Shown here: in pieces, positions 1-8,787 of the stretch | Layout of the letters: every line of letters begins with the position of its first letter | How positions within the stretch are numbered: position 1 is the first letter of the stretch | Assembly (NCBI RefSeq): GCF_005877885.1 | Contig: NZ_VCHY01000028.1 | Coordinates: 1-59,751 of the forward strand | Direction: 5' to 3' | DNA: 59,751 nt | Source of the DNA: Labilibacter sediminis | GTDB lineage: Bacteria > Bacteroidota > Bacteroidia > Bacteroidales > Marinilabiliaceae | The notes under the pieces: generated by a model | Told to the model about the DNA's origin: nothing | The model's database searches: none | Seen by the model: only the letters and a program-made list of their open reading frames with translations | Position numbers and translations under genes: made by a program

Positions 1-57
1 CGCTCAGAAAACCTCTATAACAAACTAAATTTCAAATATTTCAAAGAACTTTTTTAG
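1..57 (+). CDS. C-terminal fragment, probably a GNAT N-acetyltransferase
   Basis: The first 57 bases read as an open frame ending in TAG. The encoded tail, SENLYNKLNFKYFKELF, resembles the end of the GNAT acetyltransferase fold (A-x-x-L-Y-x-K-x-G-F-K). The rest lies outside the window. Only 18 codons are visible, so the family assignment is tentative. Confidence 0.45.
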   Translation, partial: RSENLYNKLNFKYFKELF

Positions 58-242
58 ACTTTAATGGGACATTAATGCTCACACTTTTTAAAACGTTTAG
101 GACGCTATTGAAGAAGGAACTAAAATATGAGATTTATAGACTATAAAAACCTTTTTTTTCTGGCCTATTGATCTAATAGAAAATATTTTAGTAGAGGATA
201 TATTTTCTTAAGTATTTGTTCACCGAATCAATTGAAATCAGC

Positions 243-250
243 TATATTTG
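243..250 (+). promoter_or_regulatory. -7 promoter element (TATATTTG) for the BFD-like gene
   Basis: TATATTTG matches the Bacteroidota -7 consensus TAnnTTTG and lies 22 bases before the ATG at 273. A well spaced -33 TTG is not obvious; the nearest is at 216-218. Confidence 0.5.
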
Positions 251-272
251 ATGTCATAAAAATTAGAAAAAG

Positions 273-506
273 ATGCAGGAAGATATTATTTGTTATTGCC
301 GTCAGGTAAGTCGGGAAACTATTGAGAAAGCAATTAAAAATGGTGCAAAATCAATAGAAGATATTCGTTGGAGCACAGAGGCATGCAAAGACAATAAATG
401 TGCAGATAAACACCCTAATGGTAAAGGGTGTGAACATCAGGTAAAGCAAATGATTATAGCACATCATGGCGATATACAAGGGCCTAAGTGTAGCTGTTGT
501 GGTTAA
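273..506 (+). CDS. BFD-like [2Fe-2S]-binding protein
   Basis: This 77-residue protein has a BFD-type Fe-S layout: a Cys-x-Cys pair at residues 7 and 9 (ICYCRQVS) followed by Cys38 and Cys43. More cysteines lie at 53, 73, 75 and 76. BFD-like domains bind a [2Fe-2S] cluster and act in electron transfer, for example to bacterioferritin or in NirB- and NifU-type proteins. It stands alone, with its own -7 element and no partner gene beside it, so the redox partner cannot be inferred. The family assignment is firm; the role is open. Confidence 0.8.
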   Translation: MQEDIICYCRQVSRETIEKAIKNGAKSIEDIRWSTEACKDNKCADKHPNGKGCEHQVKQMIIAHHGDIQGPKCSCCG

Positions 507-518
507 GTTACCCATTTA

Positions 519-535
519 AACCATAAGTTATGGTT
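519..535. repeat. short inverted repeat after the BFD-like gene
   Basis: AACCATAA and TTATGGTT flank a single base, and a T-rich tract follows within about 10 bases. It may be part of the 3' end of the upstream transcript. Confidence 0.4.
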
Positions 536-583
536 AGATTTCTTTTTTTCTATTGAAGGAGCTTTCCAGTTTGTTTATATACG

Positions 584-622
584 ATTTAATGCTATTTAGT
601 AGCTACCTAAATAGCATTAAAT
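584..622. repeat. perfect 16-bp stem, 7-base loop
   Basis: ATTTAATGCTATTTAG (584-599) is the exact reverse complement of 607-622, with loop TAGCTAC. It lies between the BFD-like gene and the convergent LysE gene. A T-tract (TTTTTT) begins about 10 bases downstream on the plus strand, so it could be a terminator, but the stem is very AT-rich. Confidence 0.6.
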
Positions 623-846
623 AAGAATAATTTTTTGTTTATTTACGAGCATTCATACAAGTGATTTTCTCTGGATGGCAGAGGAATATGAGCGTTTGGC
701 TCAATCAGCGTAGACCTTATCAAAAACAATTACTAAACCATGGATTGGTATGTACTTTCAGTACTTGAAATGACAACAACGAAATAGGTCAATCCTGGAT
801 AATTAACCTGCACTTCTTATATTGATTTTGTTACTATAGAAATTGC

Positions 847-1440
847 CTATTTTAATAGGATATCTATGGCTGCAAAGATGAGTCCACCTACCATAATTAA
901 AATAAATATTCTTTTTACGATTTTGTTTTTCAGGTAATGTTTTAATGCAGCTCCAAATAATCCCCAGGAAGAAACCATGGTAAAAGTAAACATAGCTAAA
1001 AGAAGAGCTGATAGTGAAAGATGTATTTTATTTTGCAAGAAGGAATAAAAGAAGGTAGAATATATGGTCATGCCATAAAATATGGCCTTAGGATTTACAA
1101 GCTGTAAAATGGCTCCATCCATGAATTTTGATTTTACGGATTGATCAGCAGTCACATCAACGTTTAGTTTTGACATTTTATAAGCTAAATAAAAAATGTA
1201 AGCTGCTCCGATGTACTTTAGGTAAGCCGCTATTTCAGGAATAAGAGCAGATAAACCAAATGATAATGAGGCGCAAATGAGCATCACAATAAATGTACCC
1301 GTCATTATACCCAATATGTAAGGTACTGTTTTCTTGTAACCTTGGCTCATACAAAACGCCATTGAAGATATATTATTGGGCCCGGGAGTAATGGAGGTTA
1401 CTATGGCAAAGGTTAAGAATGGAACTAGTTCAAATGTCAT
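847..1440 (-). CDS. LysE-family amino acid exporter
   Basis: This 197-residue, highly hydrophobic protein has about six predicted membrane segments and the LysE/RhtB N-terminal signature ITPGPNN near residue 17, followed by a glycine-rich second helix. LysE-type proteins export amino acids or related metabolites across the inner membrane. The length is normal for the family and the substrate cannot be read from the sequence. It lies downstream of the aldo/keto reductase on the same strand, but a terminator hairpin separates them, so it is probably transcribed separately. Confidence 0.85.
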   Translation of the reverse strand: MTFELVPFLTFAIVTSITPGPNNISSMAFCMSQGYKKTVPYILGIMTGTFIVMLICASLSFGLSALIPEIAAYLKYIGAAYIFYLAYKMSKLNVDVTADQSVKSKFMDGAILQLVNPKAIFYGMTIYSTFFYSFLQNKIHLSLSALLLAMFTFTMVSSWGLFGAALKHYLKNKIVKRIFILIMVGGLIFAAIDILLK

Positions 1441-1454
1441 GACAATAAAATATT

Positions 1455-1481
1455 AAAAAACCACCTTGAAGAACAAGGTGG
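1455..1481 (-). terminator. rho-independent terminator of the aldo/keto reductase
   Basis: CCACCTTG (1461-1468) and CAAGGTGG (1474-1481) form an 8-bp stem with loop AAGAA. On the minus strand it is followed by a six-T run (A's at 1455-1460). Confidence 0.8.
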
Positions 1482-1524
1482 CTCATATAAAACTAAATAT
1501 TTACTCCTCAAGTAATGAGTAATT

Positions 1525-2550
1525 TTATTGTGCAATCACACCATCTTCGTCCCAAAGATCTTTCCAGTGCTTAGCACCTTCCCAAAGGAAAACCTGACCT
1601 TTTACTAAACGAGAACCACACTCACAATTCTTAATTGAAGCGAATTCTTCGTCAGTCAATGGATCCTTAAATGATGATTCTAAGTTACTTAAATATTCAA
1701 CTGGATGAACAGAGAAAGGAATAGTAACCTGTCCGTTTTTAATGGCCCATTTGATACAAATTACAGCAGGGTGTACTCCACGAGCTTTAGCGATAGCTTG
1801 AATCTCAGGAGTTTGTATGTCTACTGCGTCACCTTCAGCCACGTCACGCTCAGGACGAGTAGGTGAACCAATTGGCATAAAACCAATAGGCTGAATCTGA
1901 TTTTTCATACAGTAGTCGAATAGCTCTTGCTGTTGGAAACATGGGTGCATTTCCATTTCGTTAACAGCAGGGTAAATTTTCATTTTATCCCAAACAGCAT
2001 CGAATTTAGCGATAGTCATGTTTGAAGTACCAATGTTACGTACTTTGCCTGCTTCGACTAAAGCTTCGCATTGTTTCCAAGTATCCATAAACTCCTCAAC
2101 AGAGAACGGTTTTGAATCTGGATTACGAGAATCTCCATCACAACCAGGTGCATGATAGTTAGGGAATGGCCAATGAATCAAATATAGATCTAAGTAATCT
2201 AACTGTAAATCATCTAATGATTCCTGACAAGCCTTTTCTGTCTCACGGTGACGGTCATTCCAAACTTTACCCGTAATAAAAAGTTCCTCGCGAGTACATA
2301 CGCCTTCGGCAATAACTTCTTTAATTGCCTGACCAATTTGTTTTTCGTTCCCATATACTGCAGCACAATCAATATGACGGTATCCTAAACGGATAGCGTC
2401 TTTTACTGCACTTGCAACTTCCTCATGAGTAAAACGGTCTGAACCAAAAGTTCCTAAACCTACAGTAGGAAGCTTATCTCCTGAACGAAGTACCTTAGCA
2501 GGCACAACTGCAGGATCGATAGCGGTGTATTGTTTTGTTATATCTGACAT
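1525..2550 (-). CDS. aldo/keto reductase
   Basis: This 341-residue protein has the AKR catalytic tetrad: Asp61 and Tyr66 (DCAAVYGNE), Lys95 (GKVWND) and His126 (LIHWPFP). AKRs reduce sugar aldehydes and ketones, or oxidise sugars, with NAD(P)H. It is the last gene of the deoxy-sugar cluster, 93 bases after the cupin gene and followed by a strong terminator. Context suggests it acts on fucose or a breakdown product (aldose to alditol or lactone, or lactaldehyde to propanediol); the substrate is inference. The start at 2550 is followed upstream by an inverted repeat (2551-2567). Confidence 0.88.
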   Translation of the reverse strand: MSDITKQYTAIDPAVVPAKVLRSGDKLPTVGLGTFGSDRFTHEEVASAVKDAIRLGYRHIDCAAVYGNEKQIGQAIKEVIAEGVCTREELFITGKVWNDRHRETEKACQESLDDLQLDYLDLYLIHWPFPNYHAPGCDGDSRNPDSKPFSVEEFMDTWKQCEALVEAGKVRNIGTSNMTIAKFDAVWDKMKIYPAVNEMEMHPCFQQQELFDYCMKNQIQPIGFMPIGSPTRPERDVAEGDAVDIQTPEIQAIAKARGVHPAVICIKWAIKNGQVTIPFSVHPVEYLSNLESSFKDPLTDEEFASIKNCECGSRLVKGQVFLWEGAKHWKDLWDEDGVIAQ

Positions 2551-2567
2551 TTTAATCTTAGATTAAA
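2551..2567. promoter_or_regulatory. inverted repeat at the aldo/keto reductase start, possible operator
   Basis: TTTAATC-TTA-GATTAAA lies directly upstream of the start codon. Its placement matches the palindromes before fucU and the dehydrogenase, although the sequence differs. Confidence 0.4.
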
Positions 2568-2643
2568 GTATAAGAAATAAAATATAAAAACCTTGCATAC
2601 AGCAGTTGATTACGTCTTTATACTTTTTCTTTATACTAAATTA

Positions 2644-3144
2644 TTATAAATCAATTTTAATATAATCTTCTTCCTTTAATTCTTTAACTATACAATCATT
2701 TGCATAAGTTCTTTCCGGAAGGTTAATAAGGATATTGGCAGGTTTATCATTAGGTGTAAAAGGCCCCCAGTGCCATACTCCTGGCTTGATGGTGATTGCT
2801 GTTCCTTTAGGAACAAAGAAAACACGCATTTTATCGAGTGGAATATCGTTTTCGCTAGCTGTAGCTGGAGCAACCTGTAGTAAAATATCATTATCTAAAG
2901 GAAGTACAACTTCGCCGCACCCTGAGTGATATTCTAAAATATCGATAATGTTCTCACGTTTCTCAACTCTACAGCAAGAATAGCTAAAAGAAACATCACC
3001 ACGTACATCTAACTGCAACTGATCGCGAAAAAACTCAACAGGAGGAGTACCTAACTTCTCATCCGTAGGATTAATTAAGTTGGCATATGTTCCAAATGGT
3101 TTATATGCTTCCAACGATAGTTGTTCTACTTTTACTGTTCTCAT
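2644..3144 (-). CDS. ureidoglycolate lyase-like cupin
   Basis: This 166-residue protein resembles the AllA/ureidoglycolate lyase cupin family. It has a beta-rich core, the segment HSGCGEVVLPLDNDILLQVAPA, and the C-terminal GVWHWGPF block that carries the metal-site His in that family. True AllA releases urea from ureidoglycolate, but no purine-breakdown genes lie nearby. Inside a sugar cluster it more likely acts on a 2-keto or hydroxy acid intermediate; that is inference. It lies between the dehydrogenase and the aldo/keto reductase on the same strand. Confidence 0.75.
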   Translation of the reverse strand: MRTVKVEQLSLEAYKPFGTYANLINPTDEKLGTPPVEFFRDQLQLDVRGDVSFSYSCCRVEKRENIIDILEYHSGCGEVVLPLDNDILLQVAPATASENDIPLDKMRVFFVPKGTAITIKPGVWHWGPFTPNDKPANILINLPERTYANDCIVKELKEEDYIKIDL

Positions 3145-3222
3145 GATACTTAGATTAATAGAGATGAGATAAGAGACAGATATGACCTATGCCTCTTACC
3201 TCTTTATCTCTGACTTGGAGTA

Positions 3223-4284
3223 TTATTTAATTTCTTCGTCGTATACTACAGCGATTTTACCACACTTACCGCCATCCATCATAGTATAAGCTTTGTCAGC
3301 ATCTTTTAACTCAAAACGCTTCTCAACTAAGTCTTCTGGGTGAATGTTCCAACGTACTAATAATTCAACTAACTCTTCCATTCTTGAAGAAGAAGTTACC
3401 CATGAACCGTGGATAGTTATTTGGTCGTGAATAATATCTGGAGAAGGGTTGAACTCAACAGTACCACCTTCACCAATCATAACCATATCACCCCATTTAC
3501 GAGTAGCGCGGATAGCTAACTGACGACCGTGCGTGTTACCAGAACAGTCGATTGTTCTTTCGAAACCTTCACCTGAGTGAGTTTCAGCTAATACTTTTTC
3601 TAATGTATCAGGACCAGCAACAAATACTTCGTCAGCTAAACCTAATTTTTTAGCGATATCAGCACGCTCTTGTACAGTATCGACACCAATTAATTTGTTA
3701 GCACCTAAGGCTTTTGCAAGCATTAAAGCAGCTAAACCTACAGGACCTAAACCTACTACTAAAACAGCATCTTTACCTGAGATACCACATTTCTCAATAC
3801 CTTCGTAAACAGTACCGAAACCACAGGCAACTTGTGCACCATCAACATAAGTTAACTCATCAGGTAATAATACACAATCTTTCTCATCAGCAAGGATGTA
3901 TTCAGCCATACCTCCGTCACGTTGCCATCCATAGGCAGCACGAGCTTCGCTAGTACATGAAATCATATAACCTCGACGACAATCGTTACAAACACCACAA
4001 CCCGAGATATGGTAAAGAATGACACGATCACCCTCTTTGAAACGCTTCATGTCAGAACCACACTCTACAATCTGACCACATGGTTCGTGACCAGCAACTT
4101 TGTTTTGGTATGCTTCAGGACCTTTTCCAAGGTGCTCACGGTAAATAGCACGGATGTCACTACCACAAATTGTAGAAGCTTTGGTTTTCACCAATACCTG
4201 ACCTGGACCAGGAGTTGGAACTGGAACTTCTTTCATCTCTACTGTACTGTTACCTGGTAGGTAAGCTGCTAACATTGTTTTCAT
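3223..4284 (-). CDS. zinc-dependent alcohol/polyol dehydrogenase (MDR family)
   Basis: This 353-residue medium-chain dehydrogenase has catalytic zinc ligands Cys40, His66 and Glu67 (AGHEPCG). The structural zinc site is Cys96, Cys99, Cys102 and Cys110. The Rossmann NAD motif VGLGPVG is near residues 177-183. It resembles sorbitol/threonine dehydrogenase-type enzymes that oxidise secondary alcohols with NAD. In this cluster a polyol, fucitol or deoxy-sugar-derived alcohol is the likely substrate; this is not proven. The 187-base gap after fucP holds a stem-loop, and the start codon abuts the shared operator-like block, so it may have its own promoter. Confidence 0.88.
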   Translation of the reverse strand: MKTMLAAYLPGNSTVEMKEVPVPTPGPGQVLVKTKASTICGSDIRAIYREHLGKGPEAYQNKVAGHEPCGQIVECGSDMKRFKEGDRVILYHISGCGVCNDCRRGYMISCTSEARAAYGWQRDGGMAEYILADEKDCVLLPDELTYVDGAQVACGFGTVYEGIEKCGISGKDAVLVVGLGPVGLAALMLAKALGANKLIGVDTVQERADIAKKLGLADEVFVAGPDTLEKVLAETHSGEGFERTIDCSGNTHGRQLAIRATRKWGDMVMIGEGGTVEFNPSPDIIHDQITIHGSWVTSSSRMEELVELLVRWNIHPEDLVEKRFELKDADKAYTMMDGGKCGKIAVVYDEEIK

Positions 4285-4285
4285 C

Positions 4286-4308
4286 TTTCTAACTTTTAGA
4301 AAATAAGT
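4286..4308. promoter_or_regulatory. shared 23-bp operator/promoter block (copy 1, dehydrogenase)
   Basis: The arms TTTCTAA (4286-4292) and TTAGAAA (4296-4302) are followed by ATAAGT. By eye the block matches the fucU block at 6260-6282 at about 19 of 23 positions and the ROK block at 7519-7541 at about 18 of 23. All three lie just upstream of minus-strand start codons. Likely bound by the cluster ROK regulator (inference). Confidence 0.6.
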
Positions 4309-4385
4309 AAATAAAAAAAATAAATTTATTTGCAGTTAATCTGCTGTTTTATATCGCCTCCCAAAGGAGTTGATTTTATCTCTCG

Positions 4386-4428
4386 TATAGTATAGGCCGG
4401 CTATTTATAACGCGGCCCTCATACTATA
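4386..4428. repeat. stem-loop between fucP and the dehydrogenase gene
   Basis: TATAGTAT (4386-4393) pairs with ATACTATA (4421-4428) and GGCCG (4395-4399) with CGGCC (4413-4417). No T-run follows on the minus strand, so RNA processing or stabilisation is as likely as termination. Confidence 0.5.
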
Positions 4429-4471
4429 AGTATTGCTTTATAATACTTTAATTATTATGATACTATACCCT

Positions 4472-5770
4472 TTAAATTTGTGTTGCTTTAAAGGCTCTGT
4501 ACCCAAAATGGGCAATTACAATAAAACTAATAAATGGTAATATAAATGATATATTTTCGGCTGGATGCCCAAATACTGTACCCATATCTATTATAGTTCC
4601 TTGAATAGGTGGCATTAAAGCTCCACCTACAATTGCCATTACCAAACCCGCTGCTCCTAAGGTTGCATCATGCCCAATGCCTTCTAATGCAATACCATAT
4701 ATGGTAGGGAACATTAACGACATAAATGCCGACGTAGCTACCAGACAGTATAAGCCAGCCATTCCATTTATTATTATAGCACCACCTAATGAAATCATAG
4801 CACCGATGGCAAAGTACATAAGAAGTTTTCGTGAGTTTACATATTTCATTATCATGGTACTAATAAATCTACTACCCAGAAAAATTCCCATAGCAACAAT
4901 ATTATACATTTGCGCAGTTGCCTTGTCAATACCTAATTGACCTGCATATTGTATAATAAATGTCCAACACATAATCTGTGCTGCTACATATGCAATCTGA
5001 GCAATAACTCCATGTCCATAAATCTTATTAGCAACTAGTCTTTTTATGGACTGCCATGGGTGAATTTGATTTTCGTGACCTGAAGACGGCATTTTTGTCA
5101 CCAGAATAATTATAAACATCAAGATAACTACTAACCCAAGAATTACATACGGATTTCTTATTATCATTAAATCGTGCGCTCTATCTAAAGCTTTAGTAGC
5201 TTCATCTAAAGTGGAAAAGTCAATAAGGTTTCCTGCCGCATCAGTATGTTTATCTGAATGAAGCGAAGCTAATACTACCCTTGATGCAACATACATTCCA
5301 AGTAAAGAACCTAGTGGATTAAAAGCTTGTGCCAGATTTAGTCTCCTTGTAGAAGTCTCTTCAGCCCCTAGTGATAAAATAAATGGATTTGCTGTCGTTT
5401 CTAAGAATGCAAGACCAAATGTTAGGATGTACAGTGACACTAAGAAAAATCCAAATACTTGATATTGAGCTGCAGGCCAGAATAAAAGGGCACCTGTAGC
5501 ATACAATGCTAATCCTAATAGAATACCTTTCTTATAACTAAATTTTTGCACAAATAAAGCTGCAGGTATAGCCATGGTAGCATAACCTCCATAAAATGCA
5601 AATTGCACTAATGCAGCTTTTGCTGTTGAAATTTCCATAACAGTCTTAAATGCAGCTACCATTGGATTTGTGATATCATTTGCAAACCCCCAAAGTGCAA
5701 ATAAACTGGTTATGATTATAAATGGTAGTAGATACTTTTTTTCAACTACCTTTGTTGCGACGTTACTCAT
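4472..5770 (-). CDS. fucP: L-fucose:H+ symporter (FucP-type MFS permease)
   Basis: This 432-residue protein has about twelve membrane helices and closely resembles FucP of the FHS subfamily of the major facilitator superfamily. It has the N-terminal ALWGFANDITNPMVAAF region, ETTANPF in helix 4, and the PLGSLLGMYVAS segment. FucP imports L-fucose with protons, and some members carry other sugars such as L-galactose or D-arabinose. It lies 35 bases after fucU, which supports fucose or a close deoxy sugar as substrate. Length is normal. Confidence 0.9.
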   Translation of the reverse strand: MSNVATKVVEKKYLLPFIIITSLFALWGFANDITNPMVAAFKTVMEISTAKAALVQFAFYGGYATMAIPAALFVQKFSYKKGILLGLALYATGALLFWPAAQYQVFGFFLVSLYILTFGLAFLETTANPFILSLGAEETSTRRLNLAQAFNPLGSLLGMYVASRVVLASLHSDKHTDAAGNLIDFSTLDEATKALDRAHDLMIIRNPYVILGLVVILMFIIILVTKMPSSGHENQIHPWQSIKRLVANKIYGHGVIAQIAYVAAQIMCWTFIIQYAGQLGIDKATAQMYNIVAMGIFLGSRFISTMIMKYVNSRKLLMYFAIGAMISLGGAIIINGMAGLYCLVATSAFMSLMFPTIYGIALEGIGHDATLGAAGLVMAIVGGALMPPIQGTIIDMGTVFGHPAENISFILPFISFIVIAHFGYRAFKATQI

Positions 5771-5805
5771 TTTAATAGATTTTTAATTTACTGATAGGGT
5801 AATTA

Positions 5806-6240
5806 TTATATCATTGGTGTAACACCTTTTTTTAGTAAGATATTACCATACTTAGCTGTTTCACCCGTCATTACCACAGCAAAAGCATTTCTAGCTCTAT
5901 CGTAAAAATCAAATCTTTCCATACGTTCGATAGGAGCAACATTCGGGTTTGTTTTATGAATGCTATTTAAATATGCTTTCTCTACGGAAGGATCCAGTTC
6001 ATCACCTTCAACAGCAGCAAGCATTACTAAAGGAGCTGGAACATAATCATCTAATTCATAAAGAGGTAAAATTGCTTCTAATAAATCGGGTATTCTTAAA
6101 CCATCTGCTCTTAATACTCTTTCATTAAACGATTCTCCCGGGAAATGAGCATCTGCTAAAATAATTTCATCTCCATGTCCCATACGGGCTAAAACTTCTA
6201 AAAGTTCAGGACTAATAAGTGGTGATATTCCTTTTAACAT
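5806..6240 (-). CDS. fucU: L-fucose mutarotase FucU
   Basis: This 144-residue RbsD/FucU protein interconverts alpha and beta anomers of L-fucose. It is close to E. coli FucU over its whole length as recalled from memory. Matching blocks include [20 protein letters not shown] (His22, Asp24), DAHFP, and the C-terminal [11 protein letters not shown]; the family Tyr is in FDFYDRA. It lies 54 bases after the ROK regulator and 35 before fucP, forming the core of the cluster. A perfect 16-bp palindrome lies about 20 bases upstream of its start. Confidence 0.93.
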   Translation of the reverse strand: MLKGISPLISPELLEVLARMGHGDEIILADAHFPGESFNERVLRADGLRIPDLLEAILPLYELDDYVPAPLVMLAAVEGDELDPSVEKAYLNSIHKTNPNVAPIERMERFDFYDRARNAFAVVMTGETAKYGNILLKKGVTPMI

Positions 6241-6259
6241 TGTATAATTTTTTAGTATC

Positions 6260-6282
6260 TTCTTAACGTTAAGAAAATAAGT
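6260..6282. promoter_or_regulatory. 16-bp perfect palindrome within the shared operator block (copy 2, fucU)
   Basis: TTCTTAACGTTAAGAA (6260-6275) is its own reverse complement and is followed by AATAAGT, as in the other two copies. It lies between the ROK regulator gene and fucU. Confidence 0.65.
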
Positions 6283-6294
6283 ATTTAAATTTTT

Positions 6295-7509
6295 TTAGAC
6301 TCTAAAATTCATTACTTCATGTAAAATTAATGAAGTAGCTCCTTGTACTGCTGCTTCGTTACCTAATTGGCTTTGCAATAATTCAATACGCCTACTTGGC
6401 TGTTGTATTATTTCTCGGTTAAAAACTTGTTTTATTCTATCCGTAAAAAAATTACCCGAATTCATTACACGACCACCTAAAACAATGGCTGCAGGATTAA
6501 ATAAGTTCGCGGTAGAGGCAATGGCAATTCCTAAATAGTCAGCAGCCTGATTAAATATCTGCAATGCAAATTCATCCCCTTCTTTAGCTGCTATAGCGAT
6601 TTTCTCAGTAGATAATTTACTCAATTTATTAAGAGTAGAATTAGGGTATAGGCTCAATTGTTTGGTGGCAATTTCTGTAATACCTCTTCCCGAAGAATAA
6701 CATTCCAGGCAGTCAACTTTACCGCAAGAGCATCTTAAACCACCTGATATTCCACCAATAATCCGATTATGACCAATTTCTCCAGCAATACCATCAAACC
6801 CAAAAAAAGGTTGTCCTTTCATTATTATACCAGAACCAATTCCATAACCTACATTAATAAAAATAAAATCTTTGTGCTTGTCGCCAACTCCATACATCAA
6901 TTCTCCCTGAGCCATAACACGTGATACGTTATCTACTATTATTGGCACTTTGAAATGTTCACTTAGAGGCTTTTTTATATCTATATCTTTCCAATTAAAG
7001 TTAGGCGAGAACTCTACAATGTCATTTCGCTTATTTATAAAGCCGGCTGCCGCAACTCCAATACCGGAAAGTTTATTTATATCAATTTTCGATTTGAAAA
7101 TAAGTTTCTCAATAAGATTAACAACACGTTTTAAATCAGTTTCGAAATCATCTGTTGCATCCGTTCTTACATCTAATTTTGTAAGTGCTTCTCCATTTAG
7201 GTTAGAGAGCACTCCATAAATATGTGTGCGCCCCCAGTCAATACCTATAACATAACCGTTTTCTCCATTAAATTGTACTATTACCGGAGGGCGACCCCCT
7301 TTTGATTCACCTATTCCTACTTGAGAAGCTAGCTTTTCAGTGTTAATTAAACTATCTACAATACGCGTAATCGTTGGCGCACTAAGACCAGTTTCTTTAA
7401 CTATTTCAGCCCTGGATATTTCACCGCTTTCACGGATAAGGTTAAGAACCTTTATCTTGTTTAAACGATTAATATACTCTGCGCTTCCTTTTGGATGTTG
7501 TGAACTCAT
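6295..7509 (-). CDS. ROK-family transcriptional regulator (NagC/XylR type)
   Basis: This 404-residue regulator has a winged helix-turn-helix at about residues 15-75 (SRAEIVKETGLSAPTITRIV) followed by a ROK sugar-kinase-like domain. It has a nucleotide-fold motif GIDWGRTH and the zinc site built from the cysteines of RCSCGKVDCLECY. ROK repressors bind a sugar or sugar phosphate and release palindromic operators. It is the first gene of the fucose-type cluster. The shared 23-bp block lies upstream of its own start, of fucU and of the dehydrogenase, so self-regulation and cluster control are likely. Confidence 0.88.
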   Translation of the reverse strand: MSSQHPKGSAEYINRLNKIKVLNLIRESGEISRAEIVKETGLSAPTITRIVDSLINTEKLASQVGIGESKGGRPPVIVQFNGENGYVIGIDWGRTHIYGVLSNLNGEALTKLDVRTDATDDFETDLKRVVNLIEKLIFKSKIDINKLSGIGVAAAGFINKRNDIVEFSPNFNWKDIDIKKPLSEHFKVPIIVDNVSRVMAQGELMYGVGDKHKDFIFINVGYGIGSGIIMKGQPFFGFDGIAGEIGHNRIIGGISGGLRCSCGKVDCLECYSSGRGITEIATKQLSLYPNSTLNKLSKLSTEKIAIAAKEGDEFALQIFNQAADYLGIAIASTANLFNPAAIVLGGRVMNSGNFFTDRIKQVFNREIIQQPSRRIELLQSQLGNEAAVQGATSLILHEVMNFRV

Positions 7510-7518
7510 ATCAATTAC

Positions 7519-7554
7519 TTTCTAACGGTGTAAAAATAAGTTCAATATTTTGAA
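7519..7554. promoter_or_regulatory. shared operator block (copy 3, ROK gene) plus adjacent inverted repeat
   Basis: TTTCTAAC...AAAATAAGT at 7519-7541 matches the blocks before fucU and the dehydrogenase. It runs into a second inverted repeat, TTCAA-TATT-TTGAA (7541-7554), itself flanked by GTTCA/TGAAC. Candidate autoregulatory operator. Confidence 0.5.
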
Positions 7555-8383
7555 TGAACAAATAAAAACATAAAAAAAATAAAAATACTAATTTATTAAG
7601 AATGATTTTAAATGGCATTAGTATGAATATGTAATCTATAGGAGAGGAGATGACATATATTTTATAATGGGTATGTTGTATTCATTAGGAGCACCATATT
7701 TTTAAATGTAATTAATAACTTTTATAAAAGTCAAATTGCGTTTGAGCGACCAATATGTGACCTATCTCATTTTATGTTGACATATTGATTGATTTTAAGT
7801 GTTTTATAAAATAAGTTCGTGTCCCTTCAGAAAATATAATAGCATGTCTGCTGTCAAGAATCTATTATTAGAAAAGTTTAAGAAAGGAATATTCTTTTTG
7901 GTTATGCCAGAAGGTAAAGGAAGTGTTTGGTAGTAAGTTTGTTGAGTGTGTAAAAGTAAAGCTATATTTAAAAGATATAGACCTTTTGTTCTTGATATTC
8001 CATAAAAATCAAATAAGAAGAATAAGGGAGTATAGCTTTGTAAAGTTTGGAGAATGAATGTATATCCCAAATCATTAATATTCCAATTCTCCAGGTTAAA
8101 ACCAGGTGCTGGCTATAATCACCATATTTCGAATAATCAGTGGTATTTCTTTGAGCACGAATTGTATCTTCATGTCATATTAATGTAATAAGTAAACCTC
8201 GGTGAACAAGATAAATAAAGGTGTAGATATTAAGTTCGACATAAGATCTATAACACATAGGCTGTAACACCCAGTTTGTTATTGAACTTTTTATTGATAC
8301 TTCTGTTTAAATTTTATACTAGTTGAGTTGTAAATATTTATAGGGTTAGTAATGAGTTGATTAATCACTAAAATTACGTTACA
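7555..8383. other. long intergenic region, no supported gene
   Basis: About 830 AT-rich bases separate the ROK regulator and the haem lipoprotein gene, which diverge. An 88-codon minus-strand frame at 7804-8070 has no recognisable family, no signal and no promoter, and is not called. No clear promoter match was found for the lipoprotein gene. Confidence 0.5.
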
Positions 8384-8734
8384 ATGAAAAAGAGTCTCTA
8401 CATATTCCTGTTTTCTTTATTTGCAGTTGCTTGCTCTAGTTCAAGCGATGATGAAATTGTTCCGGATGATAACTCTGCTTATAAAGCAGCAGAAGCCTAT
8501 TATAACAATACCTTAAAATCAGTAATTACAGCAAATTGTACTAGCTGTCATGCAGAGTATCATAGTAAAAGCAATAGCAGCAACTACGGTATAGTAAGCA
8601 ATGCAATAAATAATGCTTCAGGTATGTATAGCCAGGTTAATTCTGGTAATATGCCTAAAAACGCTGCTAAACTTTCCCAGGATGATATCGATAAGTTCAA
8701 AAGTTTTTTGGACTTAGTAAATGAAATTCAATAG
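8384..8734 (+). CDS. c-type haem-binding lipoprotein
   Basis: This 116-residue protein has a lipoprotein signal peptide (lipobox VAC at Cys17, followed by serines and acidic residues) and one CxxCH haem c site in ANCTSCHAEYH. The C-terminal NMPKNAAKLSQDDIDKF resembles the distal Met region of small cytochrome c domains (G-x-MP...LS...I). It should be anchored on the periplasmic side of a membrane and carry electrons. It begins a three-gene set with a DUF5777 beta-barrel and YceI, a combination seen in other Bacteroidota, probably linked to periplasmic electron transfer. Confidence 0.82.
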   Translation: MKKSLYIFLFSLFAVACSSSSDDEIVPDDNSAYKAAEAYYNNTLKSVITANCTSCHAEYHSKSNSSNYGIVSNAINNASGMYSQVNSGNMPKNAAKLSQDDIDKFKSFLDLVNEIQ

Positions 8735-8787
8735 TTTTTTAATAAATATTGAATCATTTTTTTACCGTTATTAAAGTCTTGGATAAT

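Noticed and set aside
7804-8070. 88-codon minus-strand frame
   Set aside because: No known family, no promoter or start signal, and composition like random AT-rich sequence.
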